Positions 1 to 11,618 of a DNA stretch of 64,000 nt are shown piece by piece; position 1 is the first letter of the stretch; each line of letters opens with the position of its first letter. The notes under the pieces are model-generated. The model made no database searches. It worked only from the letters and a program-made list of their open reading frames with translations, and had not been told where the DNA came from. Where the stretch lies: the NCBI GenBank assembly GCA_933228675.1, contig OW121743.1, positions 93,993,998-94,057,997 on the forward strand, written 5' to 3'. The DNA is from Stomorhina lunata (taxonomy: Eukaryota; Arthropoda; Insecta; Diptera; Rhiniidae). Position numbers and translations under genes: made by a program.

Positions 1-504
1 TGGACTTCTAAGAAAAACAATTTTTAACTTTTTGACTTAGGTCTAAAGTTTTGCTAATATCGGATCCAAATTTTTCCGAAATTTGTTTTGTTTTATTTCT
101 ATAGAATCACACAAAAAAAGAATTGATGAAAAGCCTCTTAGCCAAAAAAGTGATATAAAAAAACGTGTTAAAAAAACATACATATTTAAGAGTGAACTTA
201 ATAAGGAAAACTCTAAGTGGAACTATGTTCCAAATTTTTTCGTCTTGATGCTAAAGAATCTCATAAATTACCAATTTTTTACACTGTTTCTCACTTTATG
301 CCTAATTTTCTCCAATCGCAATGATGGAATAAAAAATTCAAAACAAGATTTTTTTATATTTGTATGTTATTGTCATTCTGTGTTTGTGTTTGTACCCCAG
401 AATTGTTAAGAGAAATATTCACTAAAACCTTTAAAAGTAGTTTTTGGGGATTTTCAAAAAATTTTTAGGAATTGTCGGATTGCTGCTGACAAATTTTTTC
501 ATTT
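1..504. other. A/T-rich DNA, no gene seen
   Basis: An open frame of 108 codons at 83-409 on the plus strand has no recognisable domain and a low-complexity Lys/Phe/Asn composition, so I do not call it a gene. Confidence 0.5.
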
Positions 505-595
505 CAATTTGTCAAAAAACTATTTATTACAATAATAAATAATTGTAATAAATTGGGATCTTAGTGCAATAAACTACAGTAAAACTTTTTAATTT
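505..595 (-). repeat. Family B repeat, end fragment
   Basis: Read on the minus strand, this matches 33840-33905, including the shared run GCACTAAGATCCCAATTTAT. The same end also appears near 17256-17300 and 55145-55195. It is a short terminal piece of the family B interspersed repeat. Confidence 0.6.
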
Positions 596-2809
596 TTTTC
601 CATCAAAAAATCTATTCAAGTTAAAAATTTTATGAAAATACATTGAAAAATCTAATTCAAAATATCTATATATATATATAGCTCTCCTTCTGATAAGTAA
701 GAGACTTCAAATTCGAATACTTCTCCTTAATAGTCATTTGATATTTCATGGTATTTGAGAATACCGTTTAAATTATTTCAAAAATTTTTCAACCAACTGT
801 GCGGCGTGATGAGAATATGATGATACCAATTAGTTGATGGGCTAGCAAATCTCCCCTTAAGCTATCCCTTTAAAATCCGGACGCTTAGTAAATAGTTACC
901 CTCTAGATATTTTACCAAATAAAAGTTTGCCGTACATTCCAATTGCAACATAGGACAAATTGTAATAAGTCGCCAATTTTCTCGGTTATTACCTTTAGCC
1001 TTTATATTAGCTAACTTACAATAATAGGAAATTATCCAGAATGGTAGAGAATGCTGAAAAAGCTGGTTAATGGACGATGATATGTGTTTACAAAAATTTA
1101 TTTTTAAAATGGAAGTTTAAAATTGAAAAATGTTTTGTGTATTAATCTGTTTAGCCTATAATCTCCGCTTTTACTTTTTTGGTTTTCAAAACATTATAAT
1201 TCTTATTTAGTTTGTTTTGTAACTTGCTAATAATGTGTGGTTTTTAATGTGTCTAGATGATGATTGTCTAATCATCCATCGTAACCGGCTTTGGGAAACT
1301 ATTTATATTTTTGTTTGGTTATTTCTTTATATTTATGATTTCTCTTGTGGTGATTTGTGATGATTAATCGATTAGTTCTATTTGTAGAAATTTGATAAAT
1401 TTAATAAAAATTACATTTTATTTAATAATTGTTTACTAGTGGGAAGGCATTTATTACATTAGAAAAATAAAGTTCACATGAATTTCAATTTTTAATGCAA
1501 ATTTATGTTAATAGTAGTTGATATTTCTAATAATACATTTATTTTAATAAGTAAATTAAACCAATCCGCTGACAAGTTTACATTTTATAATCCGGCTTAA
1601 AATGTCATCAATCACTTGGTGATAAAAATATATTTATATAAAATTATAAAGAAAAATATTATTAATATTAAAAATATGTAAAGAAACTTTTTTAAAATTA
1701 TATGTAAAATAATATTTCAATTTAAATTTTAATACTTTTCAAAAATTCAATAGATTTGTATGATTATTAATTTTTTTTTGAGAACTTAAAGACTTGCTTT
1801 AATACAACGAATGGTCCCTTTTTCTTTTTAAATAACAAAGTCAAATGCCCTAAACTTGTAAAACACTTATATCCTCGCTACTCCTTTCCTTGAACACAAA
1901 ACCAAAGACACAAAGATTTTAGTCCAATAAAATAAAATTTCTTTATCGATTTATGATAAAAACTATAAATCTTAAGTATTATGTTTATGATATGTTCTTT
2001 CTGCTCGTTTTGACTTGTTAAGCTCTAATTTCGCCAATATAATCAGTTCCAATATAAGTTACAACTTACAACCAAACCACCAAAAAACAATATTATCATT
2101 ATTATTATCGTACAATTTTATTTAAGCGAAAATGTTGTGTCATAAAAGCGAAAAAGTTTTTTTTCCTGCTCCCTTTAATAAAATGAATAGATTATTTTTT
2201 AAGTAAAGAAAAAATTTTTCCTTCGAATCTTAAGTTTTTGCTGCTACTTAAACTTTTAAAACAAATATTCCTTAAAATACATGGACTGGATTTTTCTTGT
2301 TGCTAAAATAGTCGTATATTGTTGCAAGACTGGCTGATGACGATGCTGCCGCTTCCATTTGCTAGTCTCTATTTGGCTTATCACTTTGCCCATTACATGG
2401 GAAAATGTATCTTCCCCAGCTAAAAAGATGATGATAATAATAAAAGACAAAATATGCAGAAAAGAAAAAAACATGGAAATCAGTAGATAAAGTAAAGAAA
2501 AAGTTTAAGGAAATCTATACGACATATAAACAAGAAATTTTTAAGATAGAAGGAGTAAAAAGATAGGAAAATATATTGAACGATTATTTTCTTTTTTTAA
2601 GTATTTCCTTGAAAAAAGAAATCAGCTTACAAAAAAATTTGCTGTGATAAACAGCGATTTAATCCTGTAAAGTTTTGTTTAAAAATTTTGGGAGATTTTA
2701 TTAAAAATGCTTTAAATTAAAGGCATTTTATTGAGTTGATACGAATTATGAACGCACAATGGGATCAGAAAAATATTCCAAAGAAAAATTTTGTCACGAA
2801 AAATTATTG
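596..2809. other. A/T-rich DNA, no gene seen
   Basis: I see no coding region, RNA gene or transposon terminus here. There is a short (TA)n run near 668-680. The minus-strand frame at 2256-2474 has no homology I recognise. Confidence 0.5.
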
Positions 2810-5800
2810 AAAACCCAAAATTTTCTGTACAAAAATATTTATTACTTAATATATTTTTGAAAAAGAAAAATTTTCTACAGTAAAATATTTACAAACAAAA
2901 TATTTCTATAAAGAAAATTTGTATAGAGAAAATTTTAATAAAGAAAATTTTTATAAAAAAAAAATTTTATAAAGAAAATTTTTATAAGGAAAATATTTTT
3001 AAAGAAAAATTTTCTATAGAAAATTTTCTAAGGAAACAAAAAATGCAATATTTTTTGTAACAAAAAGTTTTCTATAAAAAAATTTTTTTGTAACAAAAAT
3101 TTTTTATAATAAAAAATTTTCTACAGAAAAATTTTTTTATAATAAAAAATTTTCTATAGAAAAATTTTTTATAATAAAAAATTTTCTATAGAAAAATTTT
3201 TTATAATAAAAAATTTTCTATATAAAAAATTTTCTATAGAAAAATTTTTATAATAAAAAATTTTCTATAGAAAAATTTTTTATAATAAAAAATTTTCTAT
3301 AGAAAAATTTTTTATAATAAAAAATTTTCTATAGAAAAATTTTTTATAATAAAAAATTTTCTATAGAAAAATTTTTTATAATAAAAAATTTTCTATAGAA
3401 AAATTTTTTATAATAAAAAATTTTCTATAGAAAAATTTTTTATAATAAAAAATTTTCTATAGAAAAATTTTTTATAATAAAAAATTTTCTATAGAAAAAT
3501 TTTTTATAATAAAAAATTTTCTATAGAAAAATTTTTTATAATAAAAAATTTTCTATAGAAAAATTTTTTATAATAAAAAATTTTCTATAGAAAAATTTTT
3601 TATAATAAAAAATTTTCTATAGAAAAATTTTTTGTAATAAAAAATTTTCTATAGAAAAATTTTTTATAATAAAAAATTTTCTATAGAAAAATTTTTTATA
3701 ATAAAAAATTTTCTATAGAAAAATTTTTTATAATAAAAAATTTTCTATAGAAAAATTGTTTATAATAAAAAATTTTCTATAGAAAAATTTTTTATAATAA
3801 AAAATTTTCTATAGAAAAATTTTTTATAATAAAAAAAAATTTTTATAATAAAAAATTTTCTATAGAAAAATTTTTTATAATAAAAAATTTTCTATAGAAA
3901 AATTTTCTATAGAAAAATTTTTTATAATAAAAAATTTTCTATAGAAACATTTTTTATAATAAAAAATTTTCTATAGAAAAATTTTTTATAATAAAAAATT
4001 TTCTATAGAAAAATTTTTTATAATAAAAAATTTTCTATAGAAAAATTTTTTATAATAAAAAATTTTCTATAGAAACATTTTTTATAATAAAAAATTTTCT
4101 ATAGAAAAAGTTTTTATAATAAAAAATTTTCTATAGAAAAATTTTTTATAATAAAAAAAAAATTTTTATAATAAAAAATTTTCTATAGAAAAATTTTTCT
4201 ATAGAAAAATTTTTTATAATAAAAAATTTTCTATAGAAAAATTTTTTGTAATAAAAAATTTTCTATAGAAAAATTTTTTATAATAAAAAATTTTCTATAG
4301 AAAAATTTTTTATAATAAAAAATTTTCTATAGAAAAATTTTTTATAATAAAAAATTTTCTATAGAAAAATTTTTTATAATGAAAAATTTTCTATAGAAAA
4401 ATTTTTTATAATAAAAATTTTCTATAGAAAAATTTTTTATAATAAAAAATTTTCTATAGAAAAATTTTTTATAATAAAAAATTTTCTATAGAACAATTTT
4501 TTATAATAAAAAATTTTCTATAGAAAAATTTTTTATAATAAAAAATTTTCTATAGAAAAATTTTCTATAGAAAAATTTTTTATAATAAAAAATTTTCTAT
4601 AGAAAAATTTTTTATAATAAAAAATTTTCTATAGAAAAATTTTTTATAATAAAAAATTTTCTATAGAAAAATTTTTTATAATAAAAAATTTTCTATAGAA
4701 AAATTTTTTATAACAAAAAATTTTCTATAGAAAAATTTTTTACAATAAAAAATTTTCTATAGAAAAATTTTTTATAATAAAAAAAAAAATTTTATAATAA
4801 AAAATTTTCTATAGAAAAATTTTTTATAATAAAAAATTTTCTATAGAAAAATTTTTTATAATAAAAAATTTTCTATAGAAAAATTTTTTATAATAAAAAA
4901 TTTTCTATAGAAAAATTGTTTATAATAAAAAATTTTCTATAGAAAAATTTTTTATAATAAAAAATTTTCTATAGAAAAATTGTTTATAATAAAAAATTTT
5001 CTATAGAAAAATTTTTTATAATAAAAAATTTTCTATAGAAAAATTTTTTATAATAAAAAATTTTCTATAGAAAAATTGTTTATAATAAAAAATTTTCTAT
5101 AGAAAAATTTTTTATAATAAAAAATTTTCTATAGAAAAATTTTTTATAATAAAAAAAAATTTTTATAATAAAAAATTTTCTATAGAAAAATTTTTTATAA
5201 TAAAAAATTTTCTATAGAAAAATTTTTTATAATAAAAAATTTTCTATAGAAAAATTTTCTATAGAAAAATTTTTTATAATAAAAAATTTTCTATAGAAAC
5301 ATTTTTTATAATAAAAAATTTTCTATAGAAAAATTTTTTATAATAAAAAATTTTCTATAGAAAAATTTTTTATAATAAAAAATTTTCTATAGAAAAATTT
5401 TTTATAATAAAAAATTTTCTATAGAAAAATTTTTTATAATAAAAAATAAAATTTTATAATAAAAAATTTTCTATAGAAAAATTTTTTATAATAAAAAATT
5501 TTCTATAGAAAAATTTTTTATAATAAAAAATTTTCTATAGAAAAATTTTTTATAATAAAAAATTTTCTATAGAAAAATTGTTTATAATAAAAAATTTTCT
5601 ATAGAAAAATTTTTTATAATAAAAAATTTTCTATAGAAAGATTGTTTATAATAAAAAATTTTCTATAGAAAAATTTTTTATAATAAAAAATTTTCTATAG
5701 AAAAATTTTTTATAATAAAAAATTTTCTATAGAAAAATTTTTTATAATAAAAAATTTTCTATAGAAAAATTTTTTATAATAAAAAATTTTCTATAGAAAA

Positions 5801-6003
5801 ATTTTTTATAATAAAAAATTTTCTATAGAAAAATTTTTTATAATGAAAAATTTTCTATAGAAAAATTTTTTATAATGAAAAATTTTCTATAGAAAAATTT
5901 TTTATAATGAAAAATTTTCTATAGAAAAATTTTTTATAATAAAAAATTTTCTATAGAAAAATTTTTTATAATAAAAAATTTTCTATAGAAAAATTTTTTA
6001 TAA
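2810..6003. repeat. Palindromic 32-bp tandem array A1
   Basis: The core at about 3068-6003 holds roughly 90 copies of a 32-bp unit. The unit is the perfect palindrome TTTTCTATAGAAAA followed by TTTTTTATAATAAAAAA, itself almost self-complementary. The flank at 2810-3067 is a diverged version. Variants recur in a fixed order: ATTGTTTATAAT units, a shortened unit with a run of nine A, an 18-bp half unit that repeats CTATAG, and GAAACATT units. This indicates higher-order duplication inside the array. Confidence 0.95.
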
Positions 6004-7581
6004 TAAAAATTAACAAAAACTATTTATGGAAAATTTTTCTTAATAAAAACTTTTAAAACGACAAATTTTTCATAAAAAAAATTTTGTAACTTACAATTTA
6101 TATTGAAAAATATTTATAATGGAAATCTTTTATAGCAATAAATTATTTTTTGAAAAAAATTGTTATGGCTAGCTAACAATTTTTAAATATGTCATTTATA
6201 TATAAAATGTAAAATTTGTACCTTGAAATTGTAATTTCGACCAAACTATTTAATCTGGAGGTATATTTTTATTTTATTGCGTTTTCCCATTTGTAAAGTA
6301 GTTTTTCATTTAAATTTTTATTATATGTTTATAGTCAACGCATTAATCATTTAAATATGCGTGATGAACAGCAAATTGGCATAAATAAATATTCTGAATA
6401 TATTAAATAAATTTTTTTAGATCCATATTAAGAATAAGTAAAAAATTCAATGACATTTTTAAATAATTTCAATAACAAGAGTCTTTAGCTTGAAAACTTC
6501 TTTAAGGCCACATATGCCAAAGTGCAAACTAAACATTTACATCTGCAAACAGTTGTTTGTTTCAACGCTTTATGTAAATATGTGTAAATGTATGTCAATT
6601 ACAAATAGACGTCTGTATTTACATGAAATATAAATCACGTTTTAACTATTTGTTAAAATATTTATTACGACTTTGAACTAACGCCAGGACTTTGTTGTAT
6701 ATTTACACATTTACTTGTATATACATGTAAATATTTATTTTATTTATGTGTGAACTTGTATGTAAATCTGTCTCGTTTATAACAAAATTACCAACAAATT
6801 AACTCAATAATGTAATTATGCAACAACGTAAATTTTACACGCATTCTTTTTTTACTTTTTGTATAACATGCAAACTATGACGTTGCGGTGTAAATTGATA
6901 CGGAACAAAAAAATAAATAAAAATGTAGAGAAAAAAATCGCAAATTGAATAGTAACTCATTGGCGGGGTTTTTCAAATTGAAACAAAGGGGTTTGCATTG
7001 CGGTATGAAAATCCCAGGTATTTTTGAAAATGATTCAATTTAGTAATGAAAATCCAGGGTATTTTTTAAAATTACTCAATTTAGGCATATTTTTATGGAA
7101 GATTAATTTTTAATGGAAAATTTTATACTATAAATTTTTATATTAATTACTTTCTTTATAAAAAATTAATACTAAAATGTTTCTCTACAGATATAAAAAA
7201 TCTTAGTGTAAAATTTACTTTACCGATTTTAACGAGGTTCGTCAACTTATCTACCTATAAGCTTTCCATAAACCGACTAGGCCATGTACTTCTTACTAAC
7301 ATGGTAATAAACATTTTTACCAGAAACTAATTAAAAAAAATTTTAACTTGAAAAAGGTTAAATAACTTTTGTTAGTGTAAACCGATGTCAATAAGTACTA
7401 TCGTGTTTTTCTATATAAAATTAGCTTTAAAAGACCGTTTAAAACAAAATAGGGTTTAAAAGAAAAAAAGTTGAAATAATTGCTTTTGAATTTTAAAGAT
7501 AACGGAAAAATTAAAAAAAGGCGAAACTTTTGATAAAAACTTACCTAATTTCTTAGAATATGAGCCCTATACATACAGCTT
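6004..7581. other. Intergenic DNA, no gene seen
   Basis: Unique A/T-rich sequence. A local tandem duplication of about 50 bp lies at 7004-7085, where two copies share GAAAATCC, GGTATTTTT and TTCAATTTAG-like blocks. No coding potential was recognised. Confidence 0.5.
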
Positions 7582-7763
7582 ACACAGTACGACAGTGGTT
7601 GGTACACATTAGAAATTTTAACAGAATATGATCGATTTTCTTAAAACTCTGACGTGCTACAGCAAAACGCCGAGACACGTATTTCTTTATTTCAAGACTA
7701 TTTTCATATTCTGTTAACATTACACATGTGTTCTCAAAAAAATGTAATTTTGTCGTACTGTGT
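7582..7763. mobile_element. Small foldback/MITE-like element (182 bp)
   Basis: The termini are inverted repeats: ACACAGTACGAC at the left and GTCGTACTGTGT at the right. A second inner pair follows (TTTTAACAGAATATGA and TCATATTCTGTTAACA). There is no coding capacity. The structure fits a non-autonomous inverted-repeat element. A TA flank is possible but not clear enough to assign a target duplication. Confidence 0.65.
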
Positions 7764-7969
7764 TATAAAAGCTTGAGCCCTTGACTTTCCAAAACTGTAT
7801 AAAATTTTAAAATTGTTGTGCAAATGTACGTGTTGGGGGTACTAAGGTACTACGACCTGTTCGAAAACTTTTTGTTTCTTTCAAAATGTACACAAAATGG
7901 TTTTACACTTTTTTCTTCCCACTTTTTTAAAAGTTTTAAATATGTGTCTTTCCAATCTGAAGAAGTCTG

Positions 7970-8460
7970 CAGTTTTAGGACGACACTGCAGTTTTATGAT
8001 AAATCAGCAGTTTAAAGTTGACTCAGCAGTTTTAGTATGAGTCAGCAGTTTTAGGATGACTCAGTCGTTTTAGGATAAATTAGCTGTTTAAAGATGACTC
8101 AGCAGTTTTAGGCTGACTCATAAACTTTCGGATAAATCAGCAGTTTATGCATGACTCAGCAGGTTTAAGATGACTCAGTCATTTAATGATGGGTCAGCAG
8201 TTTTAGGATGACTCATCAGTTTAAGGATGACTCAGCAGTTTTAGGATAAATTAGCGCTTTAAAGATGATTTAGCAGTTTAAGGATGACTTAGTAGTTTAA
8301 GGATGTCCAATCAGTTTTTGGATGACTCAGCATTTTTTGACCACTCAGAAGTTTTAGGATGAGCTAGCAGATTTACGATGACTCTACGTTTTAAGGTAAG
8401 AAGTTTTAATAACTCAGCAATTTTAGAATGGCTTAGTAACTAAGGATAACTCAGCGTTCC
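7970..8460. repeat. Decayed 19-20 bp tandem repeat
   Basis: About 24 diverged copies of a unit close to GACTCAGCAGTTTTAGGAT. Substitutions and 1-3 base indels are spread throughout, so the array is old compared with the homogeneous arrays elsewhere. No open frame runs through it. Confidence 0.85.
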
Positions 8461-9380
8461 AAATCGTTATCCCACTTTTACCTTTTTTTAACCTCTTAAT
8501 GGGAAAATCACTTGTTTGATATTTGTCTTGTTTATAGATTACGGTATAAATTTTGTTACTATGTTAATTGGTTCAAAAACCCCCATTTGTTACAATTTCG
8601 AAAAGGTTTTGAACACATTTCGAAGTTATATATGGGTCAAACAAAAGTGCCAAAAATTAGTTTTTACACTTTTTACTATAGTATACTTTTTGGTAATATT
8701 TTAGAATACCCTTATTAATATAGCACATCTTAACCCAGTTTAAAATTTGTTACAATCACTTTTCGTAACGGATATATCCAATTAAAAAATTTTACAGTTT
8801 TTACCCTTTTATTACCCCTAGATGGCTGAAAAAGTACCGAATACATTTCCGTTTATTTTTGGTTTGTATATCTATTAGTTTAGGTAATATAATATTATCG
8901 ATTGATCCCAATGAACCTAAATGAATTATATCAGATCTTAGGAAATCGTCCAACTTTTTTAATACTTTTGACATTTTTTTAATGTAGGCCAGTCAATAAC
9001 GCTAGTGTTTTGTATACCACAAATACATGTCTCAAAGCATAGAAAAAAACTTCTTAATTTGTTAAAAAAAAAAACGTTCCACACTTGACCTTATAAGTTT
9101 AGGTTTATTTGCAACTGGGCTTAACTGACTTGAATAACACTGGTCAACAAGAGAAATAACTTTGAAGTCTAACTATTTATTTTCGATGTATTATGACAAA
9201 CATATAAATACACCCAAACAAACAAATACACCCAAAATTTAAAATTCTATAGATACGATTTTTTAAAAAAATGTTTTTCTAAAATTACGGATTTTCACAG
9301 AGGTCGTATATACATATGAAAATATTATATTTTTATTATCTTCGATTTTTAATGAATTTTTAAATTAAATTTAAAGAAAA
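8461..9380. other. A/T-rich DNA, no gene seen
   Basis: Two overlapping short frames near 8512-8718 lack recognisable motifs. A duplicated 15-bp phrase (AAATACACCCAAA) sits at 9206-9238. Nothing else is supported. Confidence 0.45.
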
Positions 9381-10070
9381 ACAAGTAAGAAAGAGCTATA
9401 GCCGGTCAAGCCCAACCATACGATACCCTTCACCACAAAGGTCAAAGGTGTTATTTTTCCTGTATAAAGACACATATTTGCTAAATTTTGCCAAAACTTA
9501 TATATTTAAGCTGTTTCCGTCATTTGAAATTATATGAGAGCTAGGGTCAAATTTGGACCGATTATCTCGAAATCTGGCAAATTGATTACAGTTATTACAA
9601 AAATTATGTGTGCAATAAATAAACTTGAAATTCTCATTATCTTTAGATTTACGAGCGTTTTAGTAATTTTTGTCTCATTTAGTGCGTTTTTAAAGAAGAG
9701 TTTGTATGGGTCAGATGTGGACCGATTTCAAAATTTAGTACAGTGATTTTAATTTACATTAGCAGTATTTGTTTTAAATTTCATGAAAAAATATTGATAT
9801 TTGTGGCCAATATATCAATTCCGGGAAGTGGGACCTATGGGAGGTACCATAAATAATAGACCGATTTTGACAAATTTCAATGGCCTTTATCTTTAATTAT
9901 ATTTAAAATTGCGACCTGTATTTTGATTACACGGTTTACATGGGGGTCCAGCCAGATGGACGGTCGACTCAGAAAGTGATTTTAAGTCTGTTGGTATACT
10001 AAGAGGTGGGTCTAAGATAAATATTTCTATGCGTTACATAAATATGGTGGTGAAGGGTATAAAAAAAAAA
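9381..10070 (+). mobile_element. Family A inverted-repeat element, copy 1
   Basis: This copy starts with ACAAGTAAGAAAGAGC and carries ATACCCTTCACCAC near the left end. Its exact inverse, GTGGTGAAGGGTAT, lies near the right end. The interior matches copies at 14128-14862 and, inverted, 42488-43290, including ATGGGGGTCCAGCCAG and CGACTCAGAAAGTGATT. No transposase-like frame is present, so it is probably non-autonomous. Confidence 0.75.
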
Positions 10071-10071
10071 T

Positions 10072-10240
10072 CACAAGTTTACAAGTCATACTTCTACAAG
10101 TGGTTTTGTTTCACTAATCTAAATTTGTACTTGTACACTTGTAGAATTGTAGAAAAAAAGCATAGGGTCGACGAAGACTCTCAAAAAAATTTTACAAGTA
10201 ACAAGTGAATGATAAATTGAATTCTTTTTGGGTTTTTAAC
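10072..10240. repeat. ACAAGT/ACTTGT-rich low-complexity block
   Basis: The words TTTACAAGT, ACTTGTA and TTGTAGAA recur many times. The block at 11085-11250 shares the words plus an inverted TTTCACTAA/TTAGTGAAA. The two blocks bracket about 1 kb and may be ends of one decayed element. Confidence 0.45.
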
Positions 10241-10329
10241 TATTTTTTTAATAAAAATTAGTTAAAAAATAACACAAAATCAAATCAATATTATATTTCA
10301 TTTATTTATTTTGTTTGTTTTTAATTATG

Positions 10330-10650
10330 TAGTCCATTACTTAGTGTACCTTGACGAATTTAGTGTACTTTGACGAATTTTAATAGCCATGGTCACACTA
10401 CCAACAGAATTGTCTGTGCCAAATTTAATGAAATTTTCTTTAGAATTACGATCTGTAAATTGATTACAAAGTTTACAATGGGGTTAAGCCAGATGGACGG
10501 GCGGACTGACATCGTTCAATCGACTCAGGAAGTAATTCTAAGTCTATTGGTATACTGGAAGGTGATCTAAGACCAATATTTCTATGCGTTACATACATCA
10601 GCACAAACTTATAATACCCTTTCCACCTATAGTGGTGAAGGGTATGAAAA
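10330..10650 (+). mobile_element. Family A element, 5'-truncated copy
   Basis: Matches the right half of copy 1: the AATAGCCATGGTC region, a GGGGTTAAGCCAGATGGACG block, the GACTCAGGAAGT block, and the terminal pair CCACCTATAGTGGTGAAGGGTAT. The left part is missing. Confidence 0.7.
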
Positions 10651-11618
10651 TATAATCATGTACGCAGAACAAGGGAGATCCTTTACTCAAGGATATCTTT
10701 TTCTTTATCATTCTCTCAAATGTGGATAATAGTGTAGACAACAAAATAAAAAACAAAAAACTTTTTCTAAAACAAATTTTGAATCTGTATACACGATTCA
10801 ATTTTTTTATTAAAATAACATAAAACTGCAGGACATGTGATAAAATATGAGCATAGTCTTATAAAAATCTGATAATCGTATCAAAAGTTATAGGCATATA
10901 AAGTGGGTATGTTTCGAAAAAAAATCTTAAAAAAAGGAACTTTGAACCGCCATAAAATCTAAAGCAAAGCGAAATTGAAAATTTTGAAAATTTTATGAAA
11001 ATCGTAAATATATGGTTCAGTATGAGCTCAATATTTTATATTTGACTACATATATTTATTTATCAAAATAATTTATTTTATTATAATTGTAGAAATTGTA
11101 ATTTTAGAAATTGTAATTGTTGAAATTGTAGTTTACAAGTTCAAAAAGCTACAATTGTTGTGAAAATTTTAATGAAACACAATTGAACAGCGCTTGTAAG
11201 AATTAGACTTGTAATTGTAACTTGTAAACTTGTAGAATTGTAGTTTAGTGAAATAGGGCCCTGATATCGTAAATTTATTGTATATAGAAAAAATTCATAA
11301 AGTAAATTTTTTTCTATAGATAAGTTTAAATATCGTAGATTTTTCAAAGAAAAAACATTAATTTGATCTACAGGAATACCCTTAATGAATTTTCCTAAAA
11401 ACTTCCGCTACCAATTTCTCACCCTATTAGCAACGAGCCTCCAACTCTGCTTTTTGGCACAATTACAAATAATTTGCACACAAATGAAAAGGAAACCCAC
11501 AATAATTCGAGATAGAGAGCGAATTTTGTTTTTAGTTCGAAGTTAAACAACAAACTCAACGGAAGTCGTTTAGACTTTGCGAACTTTTAACATCCGTCGC
11601 TAACAGTCAACAGTTACA
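10651..11618. other. Upstream region of IR-1
   Basis: No gene is seen. A low-complexity ACAAGT-type block occupies 11085-11250. The last 150 bases before 11619 are more complex and plausibly hold the promoter and 5' untranslated region of IR-1, but I could not place a TATA box or initiator with confidence. Confidence 0.4.

Noticed and set aside
83..409. Plus-strand open frame of 108 codons near the left edge
   Set aside because: No recognisable domain, low-complexity composition and no conserved neighbours. Expected by chance in A/T-rich DNA.
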